Positions 17,709 through 24,693 of a stretch of DNA of 64,000 nt are shown here, one piece after another. The stretch covers positions 40,025-104,024 of the forward strand of contig CASDPA010000006.1 in the NCBI GenBank assembly GCA_949282255.1, written 5' to 3'. The stretch comes from an uncultured Spirochaetales bacterium. Lineage in GTDB: Bacteria > Spirochaetota > Spirochaetia > Sphaerochaetales > Sphaerochaetaceae. The stretch's first letter is position 1. Every line of letters begins with the position of its first letter. A program made the translations under genes and the position numbers. The notes beneath the pieces were generated by a model. It was not told the DNA's origin and searched no databases. It worked only from the letters and a program-made list of their open reading frames with translations.

Positions 17709-18701
17709 ATGAAGAAATTATTGATGGTATTATCCGTTATGTTGCTTGCTGTTGCAGCGGTTTTTGCTGCACAGGAAATGAGCGTGACATGGGAATGGCT
17801 GTTGGATGACCCTGAAGTTAATTATTACCGCTACCAGCTTGACGGCATGGATGAAAATAATTGGACCGTTGTTTCAGGAGATGTGTCGGTTTATGTAGCA
17901 GAGGGTCTGGATCCTTATAAGAGTTATACTCTTTATCTCCAGAGGTCTTATGATGGAATCAACTGGTCCGAAACCGCAGAATCTACTGCGGAAGCTCTTT
18001 TGGAGACAGCTGAAATCACACCGGTTGTTGAAGAGCCAGTTGTGGAAGATGTCGTTGTTGTCGAAGAGCCTGTAGTTGTTGAAGAACCTGCAGTTGTTGA
18101 AGAGGTTCCTGTTGCCGTACCTGCTGCAAAGAAGGATTCAAGATTCACATTCTCCTTGCTCTTGAGCGGCGGCTTCCTCACACCGGTTACATATGACAAC
18201 GAGTTCAAAGGGGATTGGAATGTATCTGCCGGACTTGCTTTCGATTTTGCAAACATCATCACCGCAAATGACAATATCGGTTTCGGTCTCCGCCTGAATC
18301 TTGACGGCGACCTTTATGCTGAATACATGAAGTTCTTCCAGAATGGTTTCAATGGTTTCTTTAAGAACCTTATCGATTTGGATAACTATGCATATGGCGC
18401 CGCAGCTTCGTTGCTCCTTACTACCGATGCCCGTGTCGGAATTGTGGACTTCACCCTTGGCCTTGGCGGTGGATATGGTGTTGTCACCGGCGGAGCTTCT
18501 GTGAAGGATATGTATCCGAACAGCTTGAAGGTCGGCAGCCTGAATCTCTTCGGCGGAGCTTTCGGCGAAGCTCTTCTTGGAATGAGATTCTATTGTGGAA
18601 ACGTATTCTCCATTGGTCTTGAGGGAACCTATAGGGTGATGATTCCTGAATACAAGAATAACAGGGTTGATGGCAGAATCGTACTCGGCTTCTCTTTCTA
18701 A
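17709..18701 (+). CDS. Outer-membrane beta-barrel protein with FN3-like domain
   Basis: A 330-residue exported protein. The signal peptide is residues 1-20 (LLAVAAVFAAQ). Residues about 22-95 resemble a fibronectin type III-like module (SVTWEWLLDDPEVNYYRYQLDG). Residues about 98-137 are a linker of repeated VVEEP units. The remaining ~185 residues alternate polar and hydrophobic and end in VLGFSF, with the C-terminal aromatic typical of outer-membrane barrels. AAAAGGAGA precedes the ATG. Proteins with this layout are common in Sphaerochaeta/Treponema-type genomes, but the function is unknown. The next gene starts immediately after its stop codon. Confidence 0.75.
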   Translation: MKKLLMVLSVMLLAVAAVFAAQEMSVTWEWLLDDPEVNYYRYQLDGMDENNWTVVSGDVSVYVAEGLDPYKSYTLYLQRSYDGINWSETAESTAEALLETAEITPVVEEPVVEDVVVVEEPVVVEEPAVVEEVPVAVPAAKKDSRFTFSLLLSGGFLTPVTYDNEFKGDWNVSAGLAFDFANIITANDNIGFGLRLNLDGDLYAEYMKFFQNGFNGFFKNLIDLDNYAYGAAASLLLTTDARVGIVDFTLGLGGGYGVVTGGASVKDMYPNSLKVGSLNLFGGAFGEALLGMRFYCGNVFSIGLEGTYRVMIPEYKNNRVDGRIVLGFSF

Positions 18702-19829
18702 GTGGATACTCTTTTCGAATATTTGAAATGGAGAGGGGATTTGGATATGTCCAATATCCCCTTTTCTATTGAGGACCAGCTGATTCTCTCAACCCTGGTC
18801 TATATCAATTATGCTTCCTATGTTTCTGAAGATGAGGTCCTGACTGTGAAAGAAGCCTCTTTGCGGATTCTCAGTCACGGGTATAAGGAAAGCGATTACA
18901 GGGTCAAAAACGATTACAGGCTTTTAGAGGAGATTGTGGATGCGAAGCGTTTTGCTTCTTTGACCCTTTCTGACTGCGTAGAGCATTTCGATGAACAGTC
19001 GGACCATCAATTTTTTGCATTCACTATCCATCTTCCATCTTCTGTCATAATATGCTACCGTGGCACCGACCTGTCTCTTGCCGGCTGGAAAGAAGATTTC
19101 AATATGGCGTTCTCCGATACTGTTCCTGCCCAGCGTGATGCGCTTGACTATCTTCTGCTTGTAGCAGGAAAGTATAAAGGCCCGATTCTTATCTGCGGTC
19201 ATAGCAAGGGTGGCAATCTTGCTGTTTTTGCGGCAGCCAACGCTCCTGAGAAAATAAAGAAACGTATTGTCAGAGTGTACAACAACGATGGCCCTGGATT
19301 TAATGAGAACAGCAGTACGCATGCACTTCTGTCCTCTTTGGATGGTAGGGTTGATACCCTGGTGCCGTCCTCTTCCGTCATAGGCATGCTGATGGAGCAT
19401 TCGATGGATTATTGCGTTGTAGAATCCTCCTCGTTTTTAATTTTCCAGCATGATCCTTATTCCTGGGTCTTTGACGGGCCTCATTTCAAGTATGTCGATT
19501 CCCGCAGCAGGGACAGCATTGTTTTGGATAAGGCGGCTTCCGATTGGCTCAGCTCCATCACTCCGGAGGAGCGGGAGAAGTTTGTAGATGTACTTTTCAC
19601 GCTTTTCGGAAAGGCTGGAATAAAATCGTTCAGGGGATATTCAAAGCAGATGTTCCTGAAGGCTCCGGAATTCATCAAGGCGTTCCTGATGCTCCCAAAA
19701 GACCAGAAAAACATGTTTATACATGTCGTAAATAACTTGTTCAAGGCTTTTGCCGGGTCGATCTTCTATAGGGAGGATCCACAGGAGACCATTGAATTCT
19801 CCGATAATGACTTTTTACCTCAAGTATGA
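18702..19829 (+). CDS. Mbeg1-like (DUF2974) lipase/hydrolase
   Basis: A 375-residue alpha/beta-hydrolase. N-terminal DTLFEYLKWRGDL is the conserved start of the DUF2974 (Mbeg1-like) family and supports the GTG at 18702, which directly follows the stop of the previous gene. The nucleophile elbow is GHSKGGNLAV, with the catalytic Ser in the middle. A downstream DGPGF and a C-terminal His region complete the family pattern. No signal peptide, so it is cytoplasmic. The substrate is unknown, with lipids presumed. It may be co-transcribed with the outer-membrane protein before it. Confidence 0.83.
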   Translation: MDTLFEYLKWRGDLDMSNIPFSIEDQLILSTLVYINYASYVSEDEVLTVKEASLRILSHGYKESDYRVKNDYRLLEEIVDAKRFASLTLSDCVEHFDEQSDHQFFAFTIHLPSSVIICYRGTDLSLAGWKEDFNMAFSDTVPAQRDALDYLLLVAGKYKGPILICGHSKGGNLAVFAAANAPEKIKKRIVRVYNNDGPGFNENSSTHALLSSLDGRVDTLVPSSSVIGMLMEHSMDYCVVESSSFLIFQHDPYSWVFDGPHFKYVDSRSRDSIVLDKAASDWLSSITPEEREKFVDVLFTLFGKAGIKSFRGYSKQMFLKAPEFIKAFLMLPKDQKNMFIHVVNNLFKAFAGSIFYREDPQETIEFSDNDFLPQV

Positions 19830-19841
19830 TATGTTATCGTT

Positions 19842-20207
19842 ATGACTGAGGATACTTTGGCCAGGATTATCGCTTTCCGGGATAAGCGTGGATGGAAGAG
19901 ATTTCATAATCCGAAGGATCTTGCATTGTGCATATCCGTGGAGGCGGGTGAACTCCTGGAATTGTATCAGTGGGTCAATGGCAAGGAGATTGAAACCGTC
20001 CCATTGGAGCGCGTTTGCGAGGAACTTGCCGACGTACTGATTTATTCGGCCTTCCTCGCCGATGCTCTTGGCTTGGATATGGACGATATCGTTCTCGACA
20101 AGCTTGAGAAGAACGGCAGGAGGTATCCTGAGAGCATTGCTTATGAGAGCAAGGAAGAATATCTCGTTCTTAAGGAACGGGCGCGCAGCGGGGAAAAGAA
20201 GGTATGA
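19842..20207 (+). CDS. MazG-like nucleotide pyrophosphohydrolase
   Basis: A 121-residue all-alpha NTP pyrophosphatase of the MazG-like/RS21-C6 type. Metal-binding acids are visible in SVEAGELLELYQW and CEELADVLIYSAFLADALG, the EExxD-type pair. It likely hydrolyses a non-canonical (d)NTP to the monophosphate. There is no clear ribosome-binding site; TATGTT at 19830-19835 would put +1 on the ATG, though the -35 is poor. It overlaps the fic gene by 4 bases. Confidence 0.85.
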   Translation: MTEDTLARIIAFRDKRGWKRFHNPKDLALCISVEAGELLELYQWVNGKEIETVPLERVCEELADVLIYSAFLADALGLDMDDIVLDKLEKNGRRYPESIAYESKEEYLVLKERARSGEKKV

Positions 20208-20977
20208 AAGACACCCTTATAGAGGGATGTATAGGTTATTTGAAATTCGGTTATGATTTTGACGGGATGGATTTTCCCGAAAATTCTGAAGCAGGCTTCA
20301 GGGAGGTCCTTTCGGGAGAAACAGATCCTGCATCCCTGATTAACCGTTACATAGAAGAGAATAGTCTGGCCACCGAATATGATGCAGGCCATGACGAGCT
20401 TGGCCGTTATCCGGGAACACGCTGTATTGTCAATTATTTCAACATAAAGGACAGGCAGAAATTGAAGAGGGTGGAGATGTATTTTTCCTCCGTCCGCATC
20501 TGCGAGTTGTTCCTCAACCCGATGGACAATGTTTTTTCCTTCGATTATCTCAAGATGCTGCACCAGAAGATGTTTGGAGACATCTATCCGTCTGCAGGTA
20601 TGACCCGTACGGCAAAGGTGAGCAAGAAAACAGAGTTCTGCCAGCCTGAATACATAAACCGTCAGGCTTCTGACATATTTGGAAAGCTGGCAGGGGCAAA
20701 ATACCTCAAAGGGCTCGAGGATATCGATGATTTCATAAACGAACTGGCTTACTTCATGGGAGAGATGGAGGCCCTGCATCCTTTTCTGGATGGGAACGGC
20801 AGGACCAGCAGGTTCTTCTTTGACAGATTGAGTCGTAATGCCGGTTATGAGATAATATGGCCTGCAGTGGAGGCCGACCGTTTTTTGGAGGCGAACATCG
20901 CCGCCATAGATGGGGATTACCAGCCGCTTGTGGATGTGCTTGAGGAGATTGTCATACCTTCCAACGTAGAGGCATGA
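20204..20977 (+). CDS. Fic domain protein
   Basis: A 257-residue protein with an intact Fic core: the flap near YPSAGMTRTAKVSK, and the active-site loop HPFLDGNGRTSRFFFD with catalytic His and the GNGR anion-binding residues. Fic enzymes usually transfer AMP from ATP onto a target hydroxyl. I see no clear [S/T]xxxE[G/N] inhibitory helix at either end, so self-inhibition is uncertain. Translationally coupled to the MazG-like gene (ATGA overlap); no separate FicT-type antitoxin is present. Confidence 0.87.
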   Translation: MKDTLIEGCIGYLKFGYDFDGMDFPENSEAGFREVLSGETDPASLINRYIEENSLATEYDAGHDELGRYPGTRCIVNYFNIKDRQKLKRVEMYFSSVRICELFLNPMDNVFSFDYLKMLHQKMFGDIYPSAGMTRTAKVSKKTEFCQPEYINRQASDIFGKLAGAKYLKGLEDIDDFINELAYFMGEMEALHPFLDGNGRTSRFFFDRLSRNAGYEIIWPAVEADRFLEANIAAIDGDYQPLVDVLEEIVIPSNVEA

Positions 20978-20981
20978 TGGA

Positions 20982-21010
20982 GAAGGGCAATTTTTGCATT
21001 TCCCTTTTTT
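20982..21010 (+). terminator. Possible terminator after fic
   Basis: GAAGGGCAA can pair imperfectly with TTGCATTTCCC across a short loop, followed by seven T. The stem has a bulge, so the call is tentative. Confidence 0.4.
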
Positions 21011-21069
21011 TGACACATTTTCCCCTTGCATTTGTTATAATAGCAGTAACCCTATGAAGGAGTTTTTAG

Positions 21070-21732
21070 ATGATGATAGCAGCTCTGCTGATTCTCGCCG
21101 TAGTTATAGCGGTTCATCTTGTTGCGATATACAAGGGGAAGAATACTCTTAAAAGCGGTACTAAGAGCCTGCTTATACCTTTGATGTTCGTGGCTTTCAA
21201 CAGCGTGGCCGCGAATTGTGGCATACATGTGGAGCATGTCGGGCTCTTGATGGCTGCGCTCATATTCTATACAGCTGGCGACATCCTATTGGAAATCAAC
21301 AGCGACAAGAATTTCTTTTTTGCCGGTGCTGTCTCATTCGTAATGGGGCATATGCTTTATGCGCTCCTTTTTGCTTTATTCGGCATAAGGCTGGAAATGG
21401 TTATCATGTATATTGGCCTATGGTTCCTCGGCTTCATATTCCTTTTCAGGATTGTATTGGACAAGAATGAGGAAGAGACCAGGTATTATCTGGTTTATGC
21501 CGCCTGCATAGCAGTAATGGGAATTGCGATAGGGGGAGCTGCATTTAAAAGCATGGTGGCGCAGATAACCGCACTTTCCGGTGCTGTCTCATTCGCTTTC
21601 TCCGACAGCCTCATAATTTTGAGAAGAAGGAAGAAGGACGACCGTCAGGACGATATGCTCATAATGCTTACATACATAGGGGCGAATTTTCTTCTTCTCT
21701 CGTCTCTGCTGCTGGAATACTCCGTCCGTTAA
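21070..21732 (+). CDS. YhhN/lysoplasmalogenase family membrane protein
   Basis: A 220-residue protein with about eight hydrophobic segments. Conserved YhhN features are TAGDILLE near residue 75, GAVSFVMGHMLYALLF near 95, and SGAVSFAFSDSLI near 175, which carry the acidic residues expected for lysoplasmalogenase activity. Bacterial members are poorly characterised. AAGGAG precedes the ATG. The 3' end overlaps the convergent ccdA-like gene by 4 bases. Confidence 0.83.
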   Translation: MMIAALLILAVVIAVHLVAIYKGKNTLKSGTKSLLIPLMFVAFNSVAANCGIHVEHVGLLMAALIFYTAGDILLEINSDKNFFFAGAVSFVMGHMLYALLFALFGIRLEMVIMYIGLWFLGFIFLFRIVLDKNEEETRYYLVYAACIAVMGIAIGGAAFKSMVAQITALSGAVSFAFSDSLIILRRRKKDDRQDDMLIMLTYIGANFLLLSSLLLEYSVR

Positions 21733-22406
21733 AATCCCAGATAGAACATATACAGCCCCAATGCAAGAATGAGCAGACCGAGTATGAACTTTGCAATAGA
21801 GGAGGCTTTGCTTTTCCTCATTCTCCTGATGAATCCGGTACCTGTTCCTGCAAGGACTGTAAGCACCCCGTGCCCGATCGAATAAGAAAGCAGCAGAAGA
21901 ATTGAATATGCGATATTGTCGCTTGATGCGGCGACTAAAAGGAGCGCGACGAGAGCCGGAGTTGCACAGGGAGAGGAGAAAAGTCCTCCGAGCATTCCAG
22001 ATAGAAGCGCTCCAAGATATCCTCGTTTCTTATTTTTTGCTATCAGGTGTGTGGATGGGATGAAATCATAGATTTCCCATGTCTGGAGCGCCATCAGCAC
22101 CATCAGTATCCCAAGCACGATATACCACCATGAAGAGCCCTGTCCGATAAGGGTTCCAGCAAGAGCTGCCGCAGTTCCCATTGCGGTGAATACAATTGCA
22201 CTGCCCAAGGCGAACACGATTGAATATGAGAGTGCTTTTTTTGTATTCTCAGCCGCATTGCCAACATAGCCTATGACAAGCGGTATGCTTGATAGTGAGC
22301 ATGGTGTCATGCTTGTAAGAGCGCCTGCAAAAAAGGCTATGAGCGGGGCAAGGTATGTATTTTCCCGGATAAGTTCAGATAATGTGTTGAGCAGTCCGTT
22401 TATCAT
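21729..22406 (-). CDS. CcdA-like thiol-disulfide transmembrane protein
   Basis: A 225-residue membrane protein of the CcdA/DsbD core family with six predicted segments. The two redox cysteines sit in SMTPCSLSSIPLV (first helix) and SSPCATPALVALL (fourth helix), each next to a proline as in the family. It shuttles electrons from cytoplasmic thioredoxin across the membrane. It overlaps by 4 bases with the upstream membrane-anchored thioredoxin, the obvious acceptor, so the pair forms an extracytoplasmic reducing pathway. Confidence 0.9.
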   Translation of the reverse strand: MINGLLNTLSELIRENTYLAPLIAFFAGALTSMTPCSLSSIPLVIGYVGNAAENTKKALSYSIVFALGSAIVFTAMGTAAALAGTLIGQGSSWWYIVLGILMVLMALQTWEIYDFIPSTHLIAKNKKRGYLGALLSGMLGGLFSSPCATPALVALLLVAASSDNIAYSILLLLSYSIGHGVLTVLAGTGTGFIRRMRKSKASSIAKFILGLLILALGLYMFYLGF

Positions 22407-23005
22407 TTGAAAGCTCCCATATCCTCGAAAATCATATACATTTCATCTTTGCTTAAAATTCCTTGATGGCTTGTGAGCGCAAGCTCTCCGCTGTCCTTAT
22501 AGACATATTGGTAAAAATAAATCTTTTCGGCAACCTCTTCTGAAGGTTTATATGGACTTCCATCGGAATAAAAGAAATATTGTGTAGGCACCACCATCGC
22601 AGGAAGTCCTCCTGTTCTTGATGCATCTTCCCACACATCGGCATAGCGTACTGTGACTTTTCCATAAGCCTCTTCATAGAATGCCGTCAAGTCGGGTTTC
22701 ATCATCTGGCACGGCCCGCAGGATGCGGCACCGAAATCAAGAAGCAGAGGAAGTCCGTGGCTGAAGAATTCCTCATAATCGAAAGCCGTATATTCCATGG
22801 GTATCCGTTCTTGGATGGTTGCTTGCTCCGCTTCCGTATCTTCTTGCGCTTGCCTACCCAGATTCTCCTCTTGAACATCCTGCTGCGTTTTTGCAGCAGT
22901 CTGGACCACATTGTCCGGGCCTTTGTTTTTCAACAGCCAAACGGATCCTGTCAATAGGATTATCAATATTGGCACTATTATCTTAAGTATTTTTTTCTTA
23001 ACCAT
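22403..23005 (-). CDS. Membrane-anchored thioredoxin-like protein
   Basis: A 200-residue protein with an N-terminal anchor (residues about 7-24), a charged Gln/Glu-rich linker to about residue 65, then a thioredoxin fold with SCGPCQMM as active site and a cis-Pro in MVVPTQYFFY. The fold faces outside the cytoplasm and should accept electrons from the CcdA-like protein encoded next (4-base overlap). GGAAGGAAAA precedes the ATG. Its targets are unknown. Confidence 0.88.
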   Translation of the reverse strand: MVKKKILKIIVPILIILLTGSVWLLKNKGPDNVVQTAAKTQQDVQEENLGRQAQEDTEAEQATIQERIPMEYTAFDYEEFFSHGLPLLLDFGAASCGPCQMMKPDLTAFYEEAYGKVTVRYADVWEDASRTGGLPAMVVPTQYFFYSDGSPYKPSEEVAEKIYFYQYVYKDSGELALTSHQGILSKDEMYMIFEDMGAFK

Positions 23006-23256
23006 TTTTCCTTCCGTACTATCTATCTTATATTCTTGAAGACATCTTGTCTGTTACAAAGTCACGCTTTTCTAAGCTTCAGCAGACAGCTGATACCGAT
23101 GATCCATTGTCAAAGTTATGGAGGGGTTAAGACAGGTACTGCCTAATTATCCAGTAGCGCGTGAATTTGGGATGAGATCCCACGATGGCCATATGTTCCG
23201 ACATGATGTAATATCAAAATCCAGGCTGATCAACCGGTACTTTTTAAGGAGTTGGT

Positions 23257-23997
23257 TCATAAGAAAAGTTCAGCCTGTTTCCTTTCCTTGGCTTTGGCAT
23301 AAAGCATTTCTTTTATTCTTTCTTTTCTTTCTTTTGAAATGTCTCTTGCCTTGTTCGGACAAAGGTGCACACATCTCATGCAGCCTATGCAGGATGCGGC
23401 ATTCGTCTGACTTGGGTCTTTCAGGCTTATCGCACCAGCAGGGCAGGATATCTGGCAAAGTCCGCACCTGGTGCAGATGCTTTTGTCCGCCTTGATATCC
23501 ATAATGGATGGTTTTACAGCTTTATAGGGCCTGCTTCCGGGGATGCTTACAGATCCTGGATTATCAGATTTTAATTTTTCCATTATCTTCAAGTGAAAGG
23601 AAGAAAGGAGTTTTTCATCTTCACCGTCGGGCCTGTTTTGGGCTATGGTCCGGATTATTGAATGTTCTGCAATCGCAGAAACTGCGGCCTGGACATTGAA
23701 TCCTCTTTCAGTTAGCTTGTCTGACAGTTCAAGCAAGGCATCCTCATAAGCCCTGTTTCCATATACGGTCACCGCCACAGCCTTTGTCCCTTCTGCATAT
23801 ACCGATTCAAGACGCCTTATTGCAAGCTCAGGACATCTTCCTGCATAACAGGGAAGGGCGATGAACGCAAGGTCATCCTTTTTTAGAAAAATATCGGTAT
23901 TTTTCGAGAGGTCCACTTCCTTTCCAAAGGGGTTCAACATTTTCAGAACCTTCCTTGTCCCGCCTGTGGGACTGAAGAAAATATTGTAAGCTTCCAA
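23257..23997 (-). CDS. EFR1-type flavodoxin/ferredoxin fusion protein
   Basis: A 246-residue cytoplasmic redox protein. The N-terminal half is flavodoxin-like with the FMN-phosphate loop FSPTGGTRK (residues 8-16). The C-terminal part has two 4Fe-4S clusters, CTRCGLCQISCP and CIGCMRCVHLCP. This is the EFR1 (EFR1-family 'ferrodoxin') layout. The partner is unknown. It follows the Crp/Fnr regulator by one base, so the two are co-transcribed and probably respond to the same signal. Confidence 0.88.
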   Translation of the reverse strand: MEAYNIFFSPTGGTRKVLKMLNPFGKEVDLSKNTDIFLKKDDLAFIALPCYAGRCPELAIRRLESVYAEGTKAVAVTVYGNRAYEDALLELSDKLTERGFNVQAAVSAIAEHSIIRTIAQNRPDGEDEKLLSSFHLKIMEKLKSDNPGSVSIPGSRPYKAVKPSIMDIKADKSICTRCGLCQISCPAGAISLKDPSQTNAASCIGCMRCVHLCPNKARDISKERKERIKEMLYAKAKERKQAELFL

Positions 23998-23998
23998 T

Positions 23999-24628
23999 TC
24001 AATCCTCCTTGAAATTCAGCAATTTGAAATTATTGCGGCTGTATTCTATCAAGCCTTCCCGTTGCATTTTCATAAGCACGAGAGAAAGCGCACTTCTGTC
24101 GGTTGCAAGGAAATCGGCCATTTCCTGCCTGTCCAGATTTATTTTGATGGACGCCGATCCCTGTTTTTTACATTCATCCTTCAGATAGGACAACACCTTT
24201 TCCTTTATCGTCCTTTGGCTGAGGTGCTCTATCCTCTTTGTAAGATAGAGGTTCCTGTTTGCCAATATGGTGAGGATGTTTATAAGAAGCCGGTTTTCCT
24301 TTTTGACATTCTCAATCGGAAACCAGATTATACTGCAGTCTGTCTTTGCGCTTATTGTGACAGGGGAGGCCGTGGATGTGAAAGAGAATGATTCTGCAAA
24401 CAGTTCTGTCTCATATGCATTCGAGACCAATGTCCCATGTCCTTCGTAATCATATCGTATGATACTGACTGCTCCTTCCATCACTTCTCCAAAGCTTCTA
24501 ACGCTTTCACCCTTTTCTATGATGATCCCGCCCTTCTTATAAGATTCCTTATAGCAACCGAGCCTTTCCATCAAGGCATCCTTGTTTTCGATTCCAGAAA
24601 ACAAGGTGTCAGTATTCGATAACATCAT
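23999..24628 (-). CDS. Crp/Fnr-family transcriptional regulator
   Basis: A 209-residue regulator with an N-terminal cyclic-nucleotide-type beta-roll (about residues 15-125) and a C-terminal winged helix (RQEMADFLATDRSALSLVLMK, about 168-188). There is no N-terminal cysteine cluster, so it is not a classical iron-sulfur FNR. The gene has no ribosome-binding site. Its promoter (TTGACA, 17 bases, TGTAAT) predicts transcription starting exactly at the ATG, and the perfect palindrome GTTGTAATTACAAC, abutting the ATG, covers the -10, implying autorepression. A near-identical palindrome lies before the ABC operon at 42882. The effector is unknown. Confidence 0.87.
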   Translation of the reverse strand: MMLSNTDTLFSGIENKDALMERLGCYKESYKKGGIIIEKGESVRSFGEVMEGAVSIIRYDYEGHGTLVSNAYETELFAESFSFTSTASPVTISAKTDCSIIWFPIENVKKENRLLINILTILANRNLYLTKRIEHLSQRTIKEKVLSYLKDECKKQGSASIKINLDRQEMADFLATDRSALSLVLMKMQREGLIEYSRNNFKLLNFKED

Positions 24629-24642
24629 GTTGTAATTACAAC
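24629..24642. promoter_or_regulatory. Perfect 14-bp palindrome GTTGTAATTACAAC
   Basis: It abuts the start codon of the Crp/Fnr gene and contains its -10 box. A one-base variant, GTTGTAATTGCAAC, occurs at 42817-42830. Probable operator of this regulator. Confidence 0.65.
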
Positions 24643-24663
24643 GGATAATAAGCTGTTTGTCAA
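24635..24663 (-). promoter_or_regulatory. Crp/Fnr gene promoter
   Basis: On the minus strand TTGACA (24658-24663), a 17-base spacer, and TGTAAT (24635-24640). +1 is predicted at 24628, the A of the ATG. Confidence 0.6.
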
Positions 24664-24667
24664 ATAT

Positions 24668-24686
24668 AAAGGGGGCCGCAGCCCCC
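24668..24686 (-). terminator. Terminator after rlmKL
   Basis: GGGGGC (24671-24676) and GCCCCC (24681-24686) with a 4-nt loop, 7 bases downstream of the gene; the T-run on the minus strand is short. Confidence 0.6.
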
Positions 24687-24693
24687 TATGAGA

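Noticed and set aside
18000..18120. VVEEP-coding repeats as a CRISPR or other DNA repeat array
   Set aside because: The repetition is in-frame coding for a low-complexity linker, with no spacers of constant length.
21010..21041. TTGACA and TATAAT before the YhhN gene as a standard promoter
   Set aside because: Both hexamers are perfect, but the spacer is 20 bases, which is too long for normal sigma-70 use.
23045..23062. CTTGTCTGTTACAAAG as a third Crp/Fnr site
   Set aside because: The half-sites are spaced one base too far apart compared with GTTGTAATTACAAC, and its position relative to a promoter is unclear.
23006..23256. Intergenic stretch with a short plus-strand ORF from 23118
   Set aside because: The predicted peptide has no recognisable family and runs antisense into the EFR1 gene; no ribosome-binding site or terminator supports it.
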